A stretch of DNA of 54,802 bases from Synechocystis salina LEGE 00031 (GTDB taxonomy: Bacteria; Cyanobacteriota; Cyanobacteriia; Cyanobacteriales; Microcystaceae), in contig NZ_JADEVV010000026.1 of assembly GCF_015207985.1 (NCBI RefSeq), positions 1 through 54,802 of the forward strand. The letters run 5' to 3'. The position numbers were made by a program, and so were the translations under genes. This document shows, one piece after another, positions 1 to 7,117 of the stretch. Each line of letters opens with the position of its first letter. Position 1 is the first letter of the stretch. The notes under the pieces were generated by a model. It was given only the letters and a program-made list of their open reading frames with translations, was not told where the DNA came from and did not search any database.

Positions 1-1
1 T

Positions 2-115
2 CATGGAAGTCTGGGAAAAAATACCACTCCGGCTATGGCCATGGGCTTCATTGACCGCCCTGTCGAAATTGCAGAAATACTTACCTGTAGAGGCTTTTGC
101 CACTTCACTCCTTAA
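2..115 (+). CDS. C-terminal end of a probable transposase, cut by the window edge
   Basis: An open frame enters from the left edge and stops with TAA at 113-115. The 37 visible residues include the segment TTPAMAMGFIDRP followed by VEIAEIL. I recognise this as resembling the C-terminal end of short cyanobacterial insertion-sequence transposases, in which a T-P-A-M-A motif is followed by a short helix. The catalytic domain lies outside the window, so the IS family cannot be assigned with confidence; IS1-like is my best guess. No terminal inverted repeat is evident between the stop and the next gene. The element may be intact or a fragment. Its position next to an AT-rich foreign-looking gene and a broken recombinase fits an accessory strip. 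Confidence 0.45.
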   Translation, partial: HGSLGKNTTPAMAMGFIDRPVEIAEILTCRGFCHFTP

Positions 116-153
116 AAGGACAGTGCCTATAAATACTCATCCTTGGATGCCTT

Positions 154-1506
154 TCAGAATAAGGCTTTGAGAATTGCTTTACAGTTTGCCCAGTAGGATT
201 TTTGCAAAAGTGGGATGCTCCCAACATTAATTAGGTAGTTAAACAAATTCTCTTTGATAACTACTTCAGTATCATAAAGATATTTCCAAAACATATCTTT
301 CCAATCAGGATCCTCAGTTAGAATCGCAAGGTTATTTGTAAATCTAACTGAGCAAATTTTATCTTTCTTAATCATGTAATGTATGCATTCATCGACACTA
401 TCAAATCCAACTAATAATAAAGCAATAAGTGATAATATAATATTGTTTCTTAAGTTATTTTCATCTAAGACAATTAATTTAAGCAATTCATAGCTGTCAA
501 CAAATTCATAAAATTCATATATATAGTTATAATTTTCAGAGTCTTTTTCAAAAAAAGGGATACATTGTTTTAAAAAACTAAGACTTTTGTCAAAGGAAAG
601 AAAAATTATTTGACGCAGTAATGATTCGTTCACAAAATTATCTTGCTTTAAATCAGCGAGGAATATAATATCTCTAATTTTTTCTACGGCCTGTTGAGAA
701 CCATACCGCCCCTTTAATAAACAAAAAGAATCAGTAGTAAGAAAATGAGAAAACCTCTTTCTATTAATTTGATAGTCATCTAGATTAACAAGATTATAAG
801 TTATTTTTTTATAAAGAAAGTCTATATCAACGAATCGCATTCTACGGTGCAATTTAACAGGGATAGATTGTTCAAAATCTGGCTTTATGGGATATACATT
901 CTTAATGATTTCCCAAAATTCTGTTTGCTCTTCTTTAGGACAACAAATAAGTTCTATCATTTGGTAATCAAATTCAAAAGCTCCCATATCATCTAGAGGT
1001 AATATCCACTCTCTTTCCCATGTAAATCCTCCTTTTTGATATATTTCACCGTTATCAGTTGAGATTCTTTGCAATTCATCTAGTATGAGTTCTATCTCAT
1101 TTACATTCAAAGTACAAATTGTAGCTATATCTTTTTTCTGTTCCTCACTTAAAGATTTTACTTTTGAAAGATTTTTCTTAACAGATTTTATTATGGCACC
1201 ATTTAAGTAAACAGCCTGTTTAACTCCCAATTTAATAAGAGATTGTTTAGTAAATCCTAAGCCATATCTTATATTTTGACCTCCTTTATAATCAGGCCAT
1301 CTTCTACTAAAAAATCCAAGTCCATGCAGAGGTGTTTCTGTAAAAGATATTCTGCCTCTTTTAGATATAATTACACCATGATTTTTTTTATTGGACTTTA
1401 AGATTTTTTTTAAGCTATCTTTATCTGTTAAATGAACTAAATAACATGAGCTGTCGGGTTTTTCTATTGAGCTAAGCCAATGAGTATTTACATTAATTTT
1501 ATTCAT
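154..1506 (-). CDS. AT-rich protein with AbiGi/ART-like N-terminal domain, possible defence gene
   Basis: A 450-residue protein starting at ATG (1504-1506), with no clear Shine-Dalgarno sequence. The gene is visibly far more AT-rich than its neighbours and lacks HIP1 sites, both signs of transfer. Residues about 20-215 follow a pattern I associate with the AbiGi-type abortive-infection family and DUF4433-like ADP-ribosyltransferase folds. They begin with YLVHLTDKDSLKKIL, then ISFTETPLHGLGFF, RYGLGFTKQSLIKLG with an AVYLNG strand, and FTWEREWILPL. This is an opening 'H-x-T' strand, a 'trivial-exit' helix and a late acidic E-R-E-W strand. Residues 215-450 are helical and unrecognised. No membrane segment or signal peptide is seen. 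A role in phage defence is inference from this resemblance and the island context. It could equally be an orphan toxin or antitoxin, or an unrelated host gene. Confidence 0.6.
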   Translation of the reverse strand: MNKINVNTHWLSSIEKPDSSCYLVHLTDKDSLKKILKSNKKNHGVIISKRGRISFTETPLHGLGFFSRRWPDYKGGQNIRYGLGFTKQSLIKLGVKQAVYLNGAIIKSVKKNLSKVKSLSEEQKKDIATICTLNVNEIELILDELQRISTDNGEIYQKGGFTWEREWILPLDDMGAFEFDYQMIELICCPKEEQTEFWEIIKNVYPIKPDFEQSIPVKLHRRMRFVDIDFLYKKITYNLVNLDDYQINRKRFSHFLTTDSFCLLKGRYGSQQAVEKIRDIIFLADLKQDNFVNESLLRQIIFLSFDKSLSFLKQCIPFFEKDSENYNYIYEFYEFVDSYELLKLIVLDENNLRNNIILSLIALLLVGFDSVDECIHYMIKKDKICSVRFTNNLAILTEDPDWKDMFWKYLYDTEVVIKENLFNYLINVGSIPLLQKSYWANCKAILKALF

Positions 1507-1570
1507 TTTTATTTAACTAAAAAAGAAACATACTACGAATTTACATCTAGAAGAATATTCAAATAACTAG

Positions 1571-1860
1571 TTAGATAAGTACCTTATACACCGTAGCCTT
1601 ACTAATCCCAAACTCCCTTGCTACATAGGCTTTAGTCTTACCTTCCCCTACAAGCCTAGCGGCTTCCTTACTTACTTTGCTCTAATAGGATTCCTTCAGC
1701 CTTAGCTCTCCCCTCACGCTAACGTTCTAGCACCATTTTCCTTTTAAGTTGAGCTATACCCATTACCAGGATAATCATTAACCATCAATCTTGCCATAAC
1801 ACTCTGGGTATCTAGACACAGATTCATAATCCTTAACGTAACCCCCTCCACTATCTGTGA
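1571..1860 (-). pseudogene. Decayed serine recombinase (resolvase/invertase family)
   Basis: Translating the minus strand piecewise recovers successive resolvase segments in different frames. GVTLRIMNLCLDTQSVMARL lies at about 1800-1850. A helix reading AQLKRKMVLER then a TAG stop then REGRAKAEG lies near 1690-1760. The C-terminal helix-turn-helix (EAARLVGEGKTKAYVAREFG followed by ISKATVYKVLI) lies at 1571-1681 and ends in TAA. In intact relatives the L-E-R is followed by Q-R-E-G, so the TAG probably arose from CAG. At least two frame changes and one more stop separate the pieces. The N-terminal catalytic serine region is not recognisable here. The enzyme would have been a site-specific DNA recombinase of a mobile element. 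It lies 3' of tRNA-Ala, a common integration target. Confidence 0.7.
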
Positions 1861-2014
1861 TGCTATCTACTCCTACCTTATCCAGGGAGAGACTATAGCT
1901 AACCTTCAACTACCAAAGGGTATGGCTATACGTTTCTCTCTAAGGGTAAGGGTGTAGACCCAAGCATTCACATTGAAACGGTTCAACTTAAACACAACCA
2001 CAAAGGAGTAAGCC

Positions 2015-2278
2015 ATGAGTGAACTTATTGATGATATTCGTAGCACTTTAGAACAGTTAGGAATTGATGCCCCTTGTGACCGTCATCTAAGGCAAAGCAT
2101 CCTTAACCATGCCCTTACCGAGTTCTTAGAAATGCTAGCCACTATTGACCTAATTGACCTGGACAAACTAGGTGAACAACATTCTTGCCAATTTCAGGGT
2201 GGTTATGTTGAAGGGGAAGGCTACAAATGGACTCTGACAGTGAAGGAATTTTCTGGGGATGATGAAGGGTGTAATTAG
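2015..2278 (+). CDS. Small acidic protein of unknown function
   Basis: An 87-residue protein starting at ATG with a strong ribosome-binding site (AAAGGAG, 6 bases upstream), so it is probably translated. It is acidic and mostly helical at the N-terminus: a helix of about residues 3-16, then 22-45 rich in leucine and isoleucine. The C-terminal half has a glycine-rich, strand-like stretch (QGGYVEGEGYKWTLTV) and ends in an acidic tail. There are no metal-binding clusters, signal peptide or membrane segment. I do not recognise the family. It sits alone between the recombinase remnant and tRNA-Ala, on the opposite strand from the AbiGi-like gene. Small acidic proteins in such places can be antitoxins, anti-restriction proteins or element-borne regulators, but nothing here decides between these. 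Confidence 0.6.
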   Translation: MSELIDDIRSTLEQLGIDAPCDRHLRQSILNHALTEFLEMLATIDLIDLDKLGEQHSCQFQGGYVEGEGYKWTLTVKEFSGDDEGCN

Positions 2279-2335
2279 GTCTGCCAATGGGCTAGCATAG
2301 ATTAGCCGCATAGAGGGAACAGGATTAGGAAAATA

Positions 2336-2408
2336 TGGAGATTAGCGGACTCGAACCGCTGACATCCTGCTTGCAAAGCAGGCGCTCTACCAACTGAGCT
2401 AAACCCCC
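2336..2408 (-). tRNA. tRNA-Ala (anticodon UGC)
   Basis: The minus strand folds into a standard 73-nt cloverleaf without an encoded CCA. The 5' acceptor strand GGGGGTT pairs with AATCTCC, leaving A73 as discriminator. The acceptor stem carries the G3:U70 wobble pair that defines alanine tRNAs. The anticodon TGC lies at 2373-2375 within the CTTTGCAAG loop context, and the T-arm contains GGTTCGAGTCC. It reads all or most GCN codons. The 3' end faces the accessory strip at 1-2335, and tRNA 3' ends are classical integration sites. I saw no second copy of the 3' end in the window. Confidence 0.95.
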
Positions 2409-2499
2409 TTGAACTGGCGAATGCTACGCCTTTTGGTAACAAACCTCAGCTATTATAGCCATAGAAGTTCACAACAAGCAAGGATTTTTCCGCTTTCCT

Positions 2500-3312
2500 A
2501 TGGCTCACCAGGTAACAACTTTTTACCACTTCACCCGGCTCGATTGTTTGGCAGAAAAGCAAAGCCGTTGGCAGGGGTTATGCGATCGCCTGGGGCTAAA
2601 GGGAACTATTCTGTTGGCGGAGGAAGGGGTCAACGCCACGATCGCCGGTGAGTCAGAAGCCATCGAGGAAATTGTCAAAACCATAGCGGCGGATTTGGGT
2701 ATAACCAGTTTGCCCCAGCGTCATTCCTGGGCGGAAACCACTCCGTTCCAAAGGCTGAAGGTGAAAATTAAGCCCGAAATAGTCAGCCTTGGCCTGCCCC
2801 AGGTGACTCCAGAAAAACAGGTGGGAACCTATGTTTCTCCCCAGCAGTGGAATGAACTGCTTCAAGACCCCGATGTGGTGGTGATTGATACCCGCAACGA
2901 TTATGAAGTGGCGATCGGCACCTTTCAAGGAGCAATTAATCCCCGCACCAAAAGATTTCGTCAGTTCCCCGACTATGTGAAAAATAATCTGGATCAGCAA
3001 AAAAATAAAAAAGTAGCAATGTTTTGCACCGGGGGAATCCGCTGTGAAAAAGCCAGTGCCTATCTGCTGGCAGAGGGATTTTCGGAGGTTTACCATCTCC
3101 AGGGTGGCATCCTACATTACCTGGAAACTGTGTCCCCAGCAGAGAGTTTGTGGCAGGGGGAATGTTTTGTCTTTGACCAACGGGTGGCGGTGCAAGAAGG
3201 TTTAAAGGTGGGTTCCCATGCCCTTTGTGACGGTTGTGGTTATCCCCTCAGTGTTGGCGAGCGCCATTGTCCCCAGTGCGGTTTAACGGTGGCGGTGAGT
3301 AATGAGCTATAG
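2500..3312 (+). CDS. trhO: tRNA uridine(34) hydroxylase, TrhO (rhodanese-domain protein)
   Basis: A 270-residue protein of the YceA/TrhO family, which converts U34 of certain tRNAs to 5-hydroxyuridine. The N-terminal ferredoxin-like domain (about 1-95) contains the family motif [11 protein letters not shown] at 40-50. A rhodanese domain (about 108-215) follows, with the active-site loop [10 protein letters not shown] and catalytic Cys176. The C-terminus has two CxxC pairs (C243/C246 and C257/C260) arranged as a zinc ribbon, matching the C-terminal extension known in the family. The ATG at 2500 puts the N-terminal domain at its usual start. It overlaps radC by 11 bases, so the two are probably co-translated. 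The gene lies 91 bp from the divergent tRNA-Ala and carries a HIP1 site near its start. Confidence 0.9.
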   Translation: MAHQVTTFYHFTRLDCLAEKQSRWQGLCDRLGLKGTILLAEEGVNATIAGESEAIEEIVKTIAADLGITSLPQRHSWAETTPFQRLKVKIKPEIVSLGLPQVTPEKQVGTYVSPQQWNELLQDPDVVVIDTRNDYEVAIGTFQGAINPRTKRFRQFPDYVKNNLDQQKNKKVAMFCTGGIRCEKASAYLLAEGFSEVYHLQGGILHYLETVSPAESLWQGECFVFDQRVAVQEGLKVGSHALCDGCGYPLSVGERHCPQCGLTVAVSNEL

Positions 3313-4033
3313 CCTGAGAATTGCCGATCTGCCGGAGGATGAACGCCCCAGGGAAAAACTGCTCAAATATGGGGCCAAGCACCTGGGTAATGCAGAATTG
3401 ATTGCCATTCTATTGGCCACAGGCCAGGGCAAAGGTAAGCTGTCGGCGGTGGGACTGGGACAATATATCTTGCAACAGTTGGGACAAAATCGTCAGGACC
3501 CCATGGACGTGTTGCGTAGTATCCATCCCCAGGAACTAATTGCTTTTCCCGGCATTGGCCCCGCTAAAGCCACCACAATTTTAGCGGCGGTGGAATTGGG
3601 TAAACGGGTCTTTCAAAGTCGCCCTCTAGAAAAAATGGTGGTGGATAGTCCAGAAGCAGCGGCGATTGCCTTGAGTCAAGATTTGATGTGGCAGGCCCAG
3701 GAACATTTTGCCATCGTCATGCTAGACGTGAAAAACCGTTTGCTAGCCACCAAAGTGATTACCATTGGCACCGCCACAGAGACTCTCATTCACCCCAGGG
3801 AAATTTTTCGTGAGGTCATTAAACAGGGTGCCACTAGGCTGATTGTGGCCCATAATCACCCCTCCGGTGGGCTAGATCCAAGCCCGGAAGATATCCGGCT
3901 AACAGAATTACTACTCCAGGGGGCTCAATACTTGCAAATTCCGGTATTGGATCATCTCATTTTGGGCCACGGCAAGCACCGGAGTTTACGGCAATGCACA
4001 GATTTGTGGGAACGCTTTCCCCAGGGAGATTAG
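3302..4033 (+). CDS. radC: RadC/UPF0758 family JAMM-domain protein
   Basis: A 243-residue protein. A helix-hairpin-helix motif (FPGIGPAKA, 82-90) precedes an MPN+/JAMM domain. The metal-binding signature is intact: H184 and H186 in VAHNHPSGG, with D197 six residues after the SGG loop. This is the JAMM pattern of zinc-dependent isopeptidase-fold proteins. The biological role of RadC is unsettled. The original assignment to recombinational repair was withdrawn, and links to transformation and mobile elements have been proposed. The start codon lies inside the end of trhO (11-base overlap), which suggests coupled translation. Length is normal for a complete RadC. The rpmI start follows 70 bases downstream. 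Confidence 0.9.
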   Translation: MSYSLRIADLPEDERPREKLLKYGAKHLGNAELIAILLATGQGKGKLSAVGLGQYILQQLGQNRQDPMDVLRSIHPQELIAFPGIGPAKATTILAAVELGKRVFQSRPLEKMVVDSPEAAAIALSQDLMWQAQEHFAIVMLDVKNRLLATKVITIGTATETLIHPREIFREVIKQGATRLIVAHNHPSGGLDPSPEDIRLTELLLQGAQYLQIPVLDHLILGHGKHRSLRQCTDLWERFPQGD

Positions 4034-4103
4034 GGGAGAAAAATTCCAATGTCTGGGTTAGCCATGGTATAGTGGAAGACTGTGTTCGATTACCAGCCAC
4101 ATT

Positions 4104-4307
4104 ATGCCCAAACTTAAAACTCGTAAAGCCGCCGCCAAACGATTTCGCCCAACCGGCAGTGGCAAGAAGATTATCCGTCGCAAAGCGTTTAAAAATCACC
4201 TATTGGAACATAAGAGTTCCGAACAGACCCATCGTCGTCTTTCCAACCTTGCTTTGGTGCATGAAGCCGATGAAAAAAATGTCCGGCTCATGCTTCCCTA
4301 TATGTAA
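4104..4307 (+). CDS. rpmI: 50S ribosomal protein L35
   Basis: A 67-residue, very basic protein opening with [14 protein letters not shown] and containing the conserved [12 protein letters not shown] stretch, diagnostic for bacterial L35. It is a structural protein of the large ribosomal subunit. It is followed 140 bases later by rplT, the usual partner. The gene infC, which precedes this pair in many bacteria, is absent here and radC takes its place. A TATAGT sequence at about 4068 could be the -10 box of the pair's own promoter, but the -35 match is poor. The 140-base spacer before rplT may hold regulatory structure, since L20 often represses its own operon in bacteria; I could not identify a specific fold. 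Confidence 0.97.
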   Translation: MPKLKTRKAAAKRFRPTGSGKKIIRRKAFKNHLLEHKSSEQTHRRLSNLALVHEADEKNVRLMLPYM

Positions 4308-4447
4308 TTGAGTAGTTAACGCTATTTTTGCTCACTTTTCAGCTAGGTACCAGGGGAAGTTGGCATGGGGAAGATCTTAGTAAGGTTCTGACCCCAAACC
4401 AGTTTCCCGGGCAGGGCTGGAATTATCTTTAGTTTTTTAAAGTTACT

Positions 4448-4801
4448 ATGACCAGAGTTAAACGGGGCAACGTCGCCCGCAAACGCCGCAAGAAGATTCT
4501 CAAGTTAGCCAAAGGTTTCCGGGGTTCCCACTCCAAACTTTTCCGCACCGCTAACCAACAGGTGATGAAGGCCCTGCGTAATGCCTACCGCGATCGCCGT
4601 AAGCGTAAACGGGATTTTCGTCGTCTGTGGATTACCCGCATCAACGCCGCTGCTCGCCAAGAGGGCATGAGCTACAGCAAGCTGACCGGACAATTGAAAA
4701 AAGCCAACATTGAAATCAACCGCAAAATGTTGGCCCAGTTGGCCGTATTAGACCCCGCCGCCTTTAGTGAAGTGGTGAAAGTAGCCGCCGCTGCGAAATA
4801 A
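4448..4801 (+). CDS. rplT: 50S ribosomal protein L20
   Basis: A 117-residue basic protein that begins [19 protein letters not shown], the standard L20 opening. The N-terminal basic extension (1-60) threads into 23S rRNA during early large-subunit assembly, and the C-terminal half is the globular RNA-binding domain with [10 protein letters not shown]. Length is normal for the family. It lies downstream of rpmI and is followed by a clear rho-independent terminator at 4866-4896. The pair is therefore probably one transcription unit ending here, converging on lpxD. Confidence 0.97.
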   Translation: MTRVKRGNVARKRRKKILKLAKGFRGSHSKLFRTANQQVMKALRNAYRDRRKRKRDFRRLWITRINAAARQEGMSYSKLTGQLKKANIEINRKMLAQLAVLDPAAFSEVVKVAAAAK

Positions 4802-4865
4802 AAAACTTTATTTTCCCTTTGGGCAAGGCTGGCCGGTTTAAACAATTGAACCTAAAAGAGAAACT

Positions 4866-4896
4866 CCCCATCCCGGTAATCTAGGGTGGGGTTTTT
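4866..4896 (+). terminator. Rho-independent terminator of rpmI-rplT
   Basis: A GC-rich hairpin (CCCCATCCC pairing with GGGTGGGG, one bulged T) is followed directly by TTTTT. It lies 65 bases after the rplT stop and just before the convergent lpxD stop. Confidence 0.8.
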
Positions 4897-4908
4897 CGTT
4901 GGGCAATA

Positions 4909-5943
4909 TTAAACTTTTTTCAATTTTTTCAGGGTGTCGTAAATTTCCGGCAAACGTTTGTAGATGGTAGAGGCTTTGAGATAAAGCTTGTGGGGCATGT
5001 GGGGACTGCCGCAAACTACTTCCTTGGCTCCCACTTTGCCATGGATTCCCGTTTGGGCAGAGGCGATCGCCCCGTCGCCGATCTGGGATTTATCTGCTAC
5101 TCCCACTTGTCCGGCGAGGATAACCCGGTTACCGATGGTGACTCCCCCGGCTAAGCCCACTTGACCGGCCAGGGCACAGGCCTCGCCAATGCGACAACCA
5201 TGGGCCACATGCACCATATTGTCCAATTTAGTATTTTTGCCGATGCGGGTTTCCCCCACGGCGGGACGATCTACCGCACTATTACAGCCAATTTCTACCC
5301 CGTCCTCTAAAACCACCTTGCCTGATTGCTCCATCTTGAACCAACCTTCAGGGGTGGGCACAAAGCCGAAACCTTCTGCCCCGATCGCTGCACCACTGTG
5401 GATTACACAACCTTGGCCAATCTGCGTCCGTTCGTGGATGGTGCAGTTACCGTGGAGTATGGTGTCGTTGCCAATGGTAACCCCTGGATAAATGACTACA
5501 TTGCCGTGGATGCAAACCCGATCGCCAATGGTCACGTTGGGATAAATCACCACATGGGGGCCAATACTGACCTCCTCCCCCCATTGCACCGAGGGATCAA
5601 TGACTGCTGTGCCATGGATACCGGCCGGGGGACGGTAGGGCTGATAGAAAACGGCGATCGCCGCCGCAAATAGCAACCGGGGTTGGGCGGTGGCACACCA
5701 GGCTATGCCTTGGGCATCCGCTTCTGCTTGAAGTTTTTCATCCAGGGGTAAAATCAGCGCACTGGCCTGGGTCGCCTGCATTTGGGGCGCATACTTGGCA
5801 CTATCGACATAACTAATTTGCCCCGGCAATGCCTCCGTTAAGGCAGCAACGCCCCCAATGGTTGGATTGCGATCGCCAAATTTTTCTAGGCTGTGGGTTT
5901 GGATCTGGGGCTGTAGACGTTCTACGAGTTGGCTAAATTCCAT
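4909..5943 (-). CDS. lpxD: UDP-3-O-acylglucosamine N-acyltransferase LpxD
   Basis: A 344-residue LpxD. This enzyme adds the second acyl chain to UDP-3-O-acyl-glucosamine, the third step toward lipid A, using acyl-ACP in the cytoplasm. The N-terminal uridine-binding domain (about 1-100) is followed by a left-handed beta-helix of hexapeptide repeats (about 107-320), visible as repeated I-G-x-x-x-x-I/V-x patterns. The catalytic base is His248 in the HVAHGC motif. A helical C-terminal extension (about 325-344) binds acyl carrier protein in homologues. The gene converges on rplT. lpxB lies about 46 kb away in this window, so the pathway genes are dispersed. Synechocystis-type cyanobacteria keep lpxA-D but make a simplified outer-membrane lipid. 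Confidence 0.93.
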   Translation of the reverse strand: MEFSQLVERLQPQIQTHSLEKFGDRNPTIGGVAALTEALPGQISYVDSAKYAPQMQATQASALILPLDEKLQAEADAQGIAWCATAQPRLLFAAAIAVFYQPYRPPAGIHGTAVIDPSVQWGEEVSIGPHVVIYPNVTIGDRVCIHGNVVIYPGVTIGNDTILHGNCTIHERTQIGQGCVIHSGAAIGAEGFGFVPTPEGWFKMEQSGKVVLEDGVEIGCNSAVDRPAVGETRIGKNTKLDNMVHVAHGCRIGEACALAGQVGLAGGVTIGNRVILAGQVGVADKSQIGDGAIASAQTGIHGKVGAKEVVCGSPHMPHKLYLKASTIYKRLPEIYDTLKKLKKV

Positions 5944-6115
5944 GGGAGATTGGCAAAGCTAAAAGCTAAATTGTGACCATTTTCCCATAAGGCTTTGACC
6001 TTTCTGCTGCCTTGCTGCCGGTGCCAACTTTGGTCTGGGGGATTTCCCCAAGCTTAATAACCAGGGGAATGCAGGGGAGCGGAAATTCAGGCTTAATTAG
6101 GACAAAGTTGAAAAA

Positions 6116-7063
6116 TTAAACCTCTGCCACCACTTCTCCCTTAGGACTCCGAGGCGATCGCCGTTTACGCCACCAGGCCCAGAGGGTAGTGGCCATGAAT
6201 ATACTGGAATAAACACCGGAAGCAAAGCCAATAATCAAAGCCAAAGCAAAGAATTTCAGACTATCGCCCCCAAAAAGAAAGATCGCCACCAGGGGTAAAG
6301 AAGTGGTCAGAGAAGTGTTAATGGAACGGGTCAAGGTTTGATTGACAGCATCATCCACCACATGGTTGATATCCCAGTCGGGATGGCGCTCTAGGGTTTC
6401 CCGCACCCGGTCGTAAATTACCACGGTGTCATTGACAGAAAAACCAATAATGGTCAGTAAGGCCACCAGGAAAAGACTGTCCACTTCCACCCCTCCCAGT
6501 AGCCCAAAAATAGCAAAGGCCCCCATGGTGATCAACGCATCGTAGAGCAGAGCCACAATGGCAAAAACAGCGTAATCAAGCTGAAAACGGATAGTTAGAT
6601 AAATAATAATGCCCAGGAGGGAAATCACTAGAGCCAACACCCCAGAACGGAATAAAGCCTTACCCACGGTGGGGCCAACGGTGTCGATTTGGATGGTTTC
6701 CGGGTCAAACTTGCCGATGCCCTCATTCAGTGCTTTCTGCACCGTTTCCCGTTGTTCCACATCCAGAGTTTGTTGACGGATGGAAAGGGTATAGTCCTCA
6801 ATCACCTGCACACTACTGTTACCCAGGCCCACTCCATTGAGAATATTCTGCACCTTGGCCACATCGATCGCCGCAGGGCAATTATTCTTACTGGCGCATT
6901 CCAGTTGTAATTGCAAACGGGTGCCCCCGACAAAATCCAGACCGGGCTTAAAGGGCGCTTGGAACTGTACCCAGGAAATTACCATGGCGATGATACTGAT
7001 CAACACCAAAAGGGAAGAGGCAATCCAAGCCGGTTTTTCCCATTTGAACAGGTCTAATTTCAT
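6116..7063 (-). CDS. secF: Protein translocase subunit SecF
   Basis: A 315-residue inner/thylakoid membrane protein that, with SecD, uses the proton-motive force to pull exported proteins through SecYEG. A first membrane helix (about 13-33) is followed by the conserved PGLDFVGGTRLQL segment and a periplasmic domain (about 40-130). Five more membrane helices fill the rest, including the family signature FSVNDTVVIYDRVRE near residue 210, which carries the conserved charged residues. Normal length. It lies 54 bases downstream of secD and is transcribed in the same direction, so the two form the usual secDF operon. Residues 302-315 are a short charged tail. Confidence 0.95.
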   Translation of the reverse strand: MKLDLFKWEKPAWIASSLLVLISIIAMVISWVQFQAPFKPGLDFVGGTRLQLQLECASKNNCPAAIDVAKVQNILNGVGLGNSSVQVIEDYTLSIRQQTLDVEQRETVQKALNEGIGKFDPETIQIDTVGPTVGKALFRSGVLALVISLLGIIIYLTIRFQLDYAVFAIVALLYDALITMGAFAIFGLLGGVEVDSLFLVALLTIIGFSVNDTVVIYDRVRETLERHPDWDINHVVDDAVNQTLTRSINTSLTTSLPLVAIFLFGGDSLKFFALALIIGFASGVYSSIFMATTLWAWWRKRRSPRSPKGEVVAEV

Positions 7064-7117
7064 AGTTTTTAAGATTGGTCAGGGAGAATGAAAAAGAATT
7101 TTTAGTAAACAGTTAAT

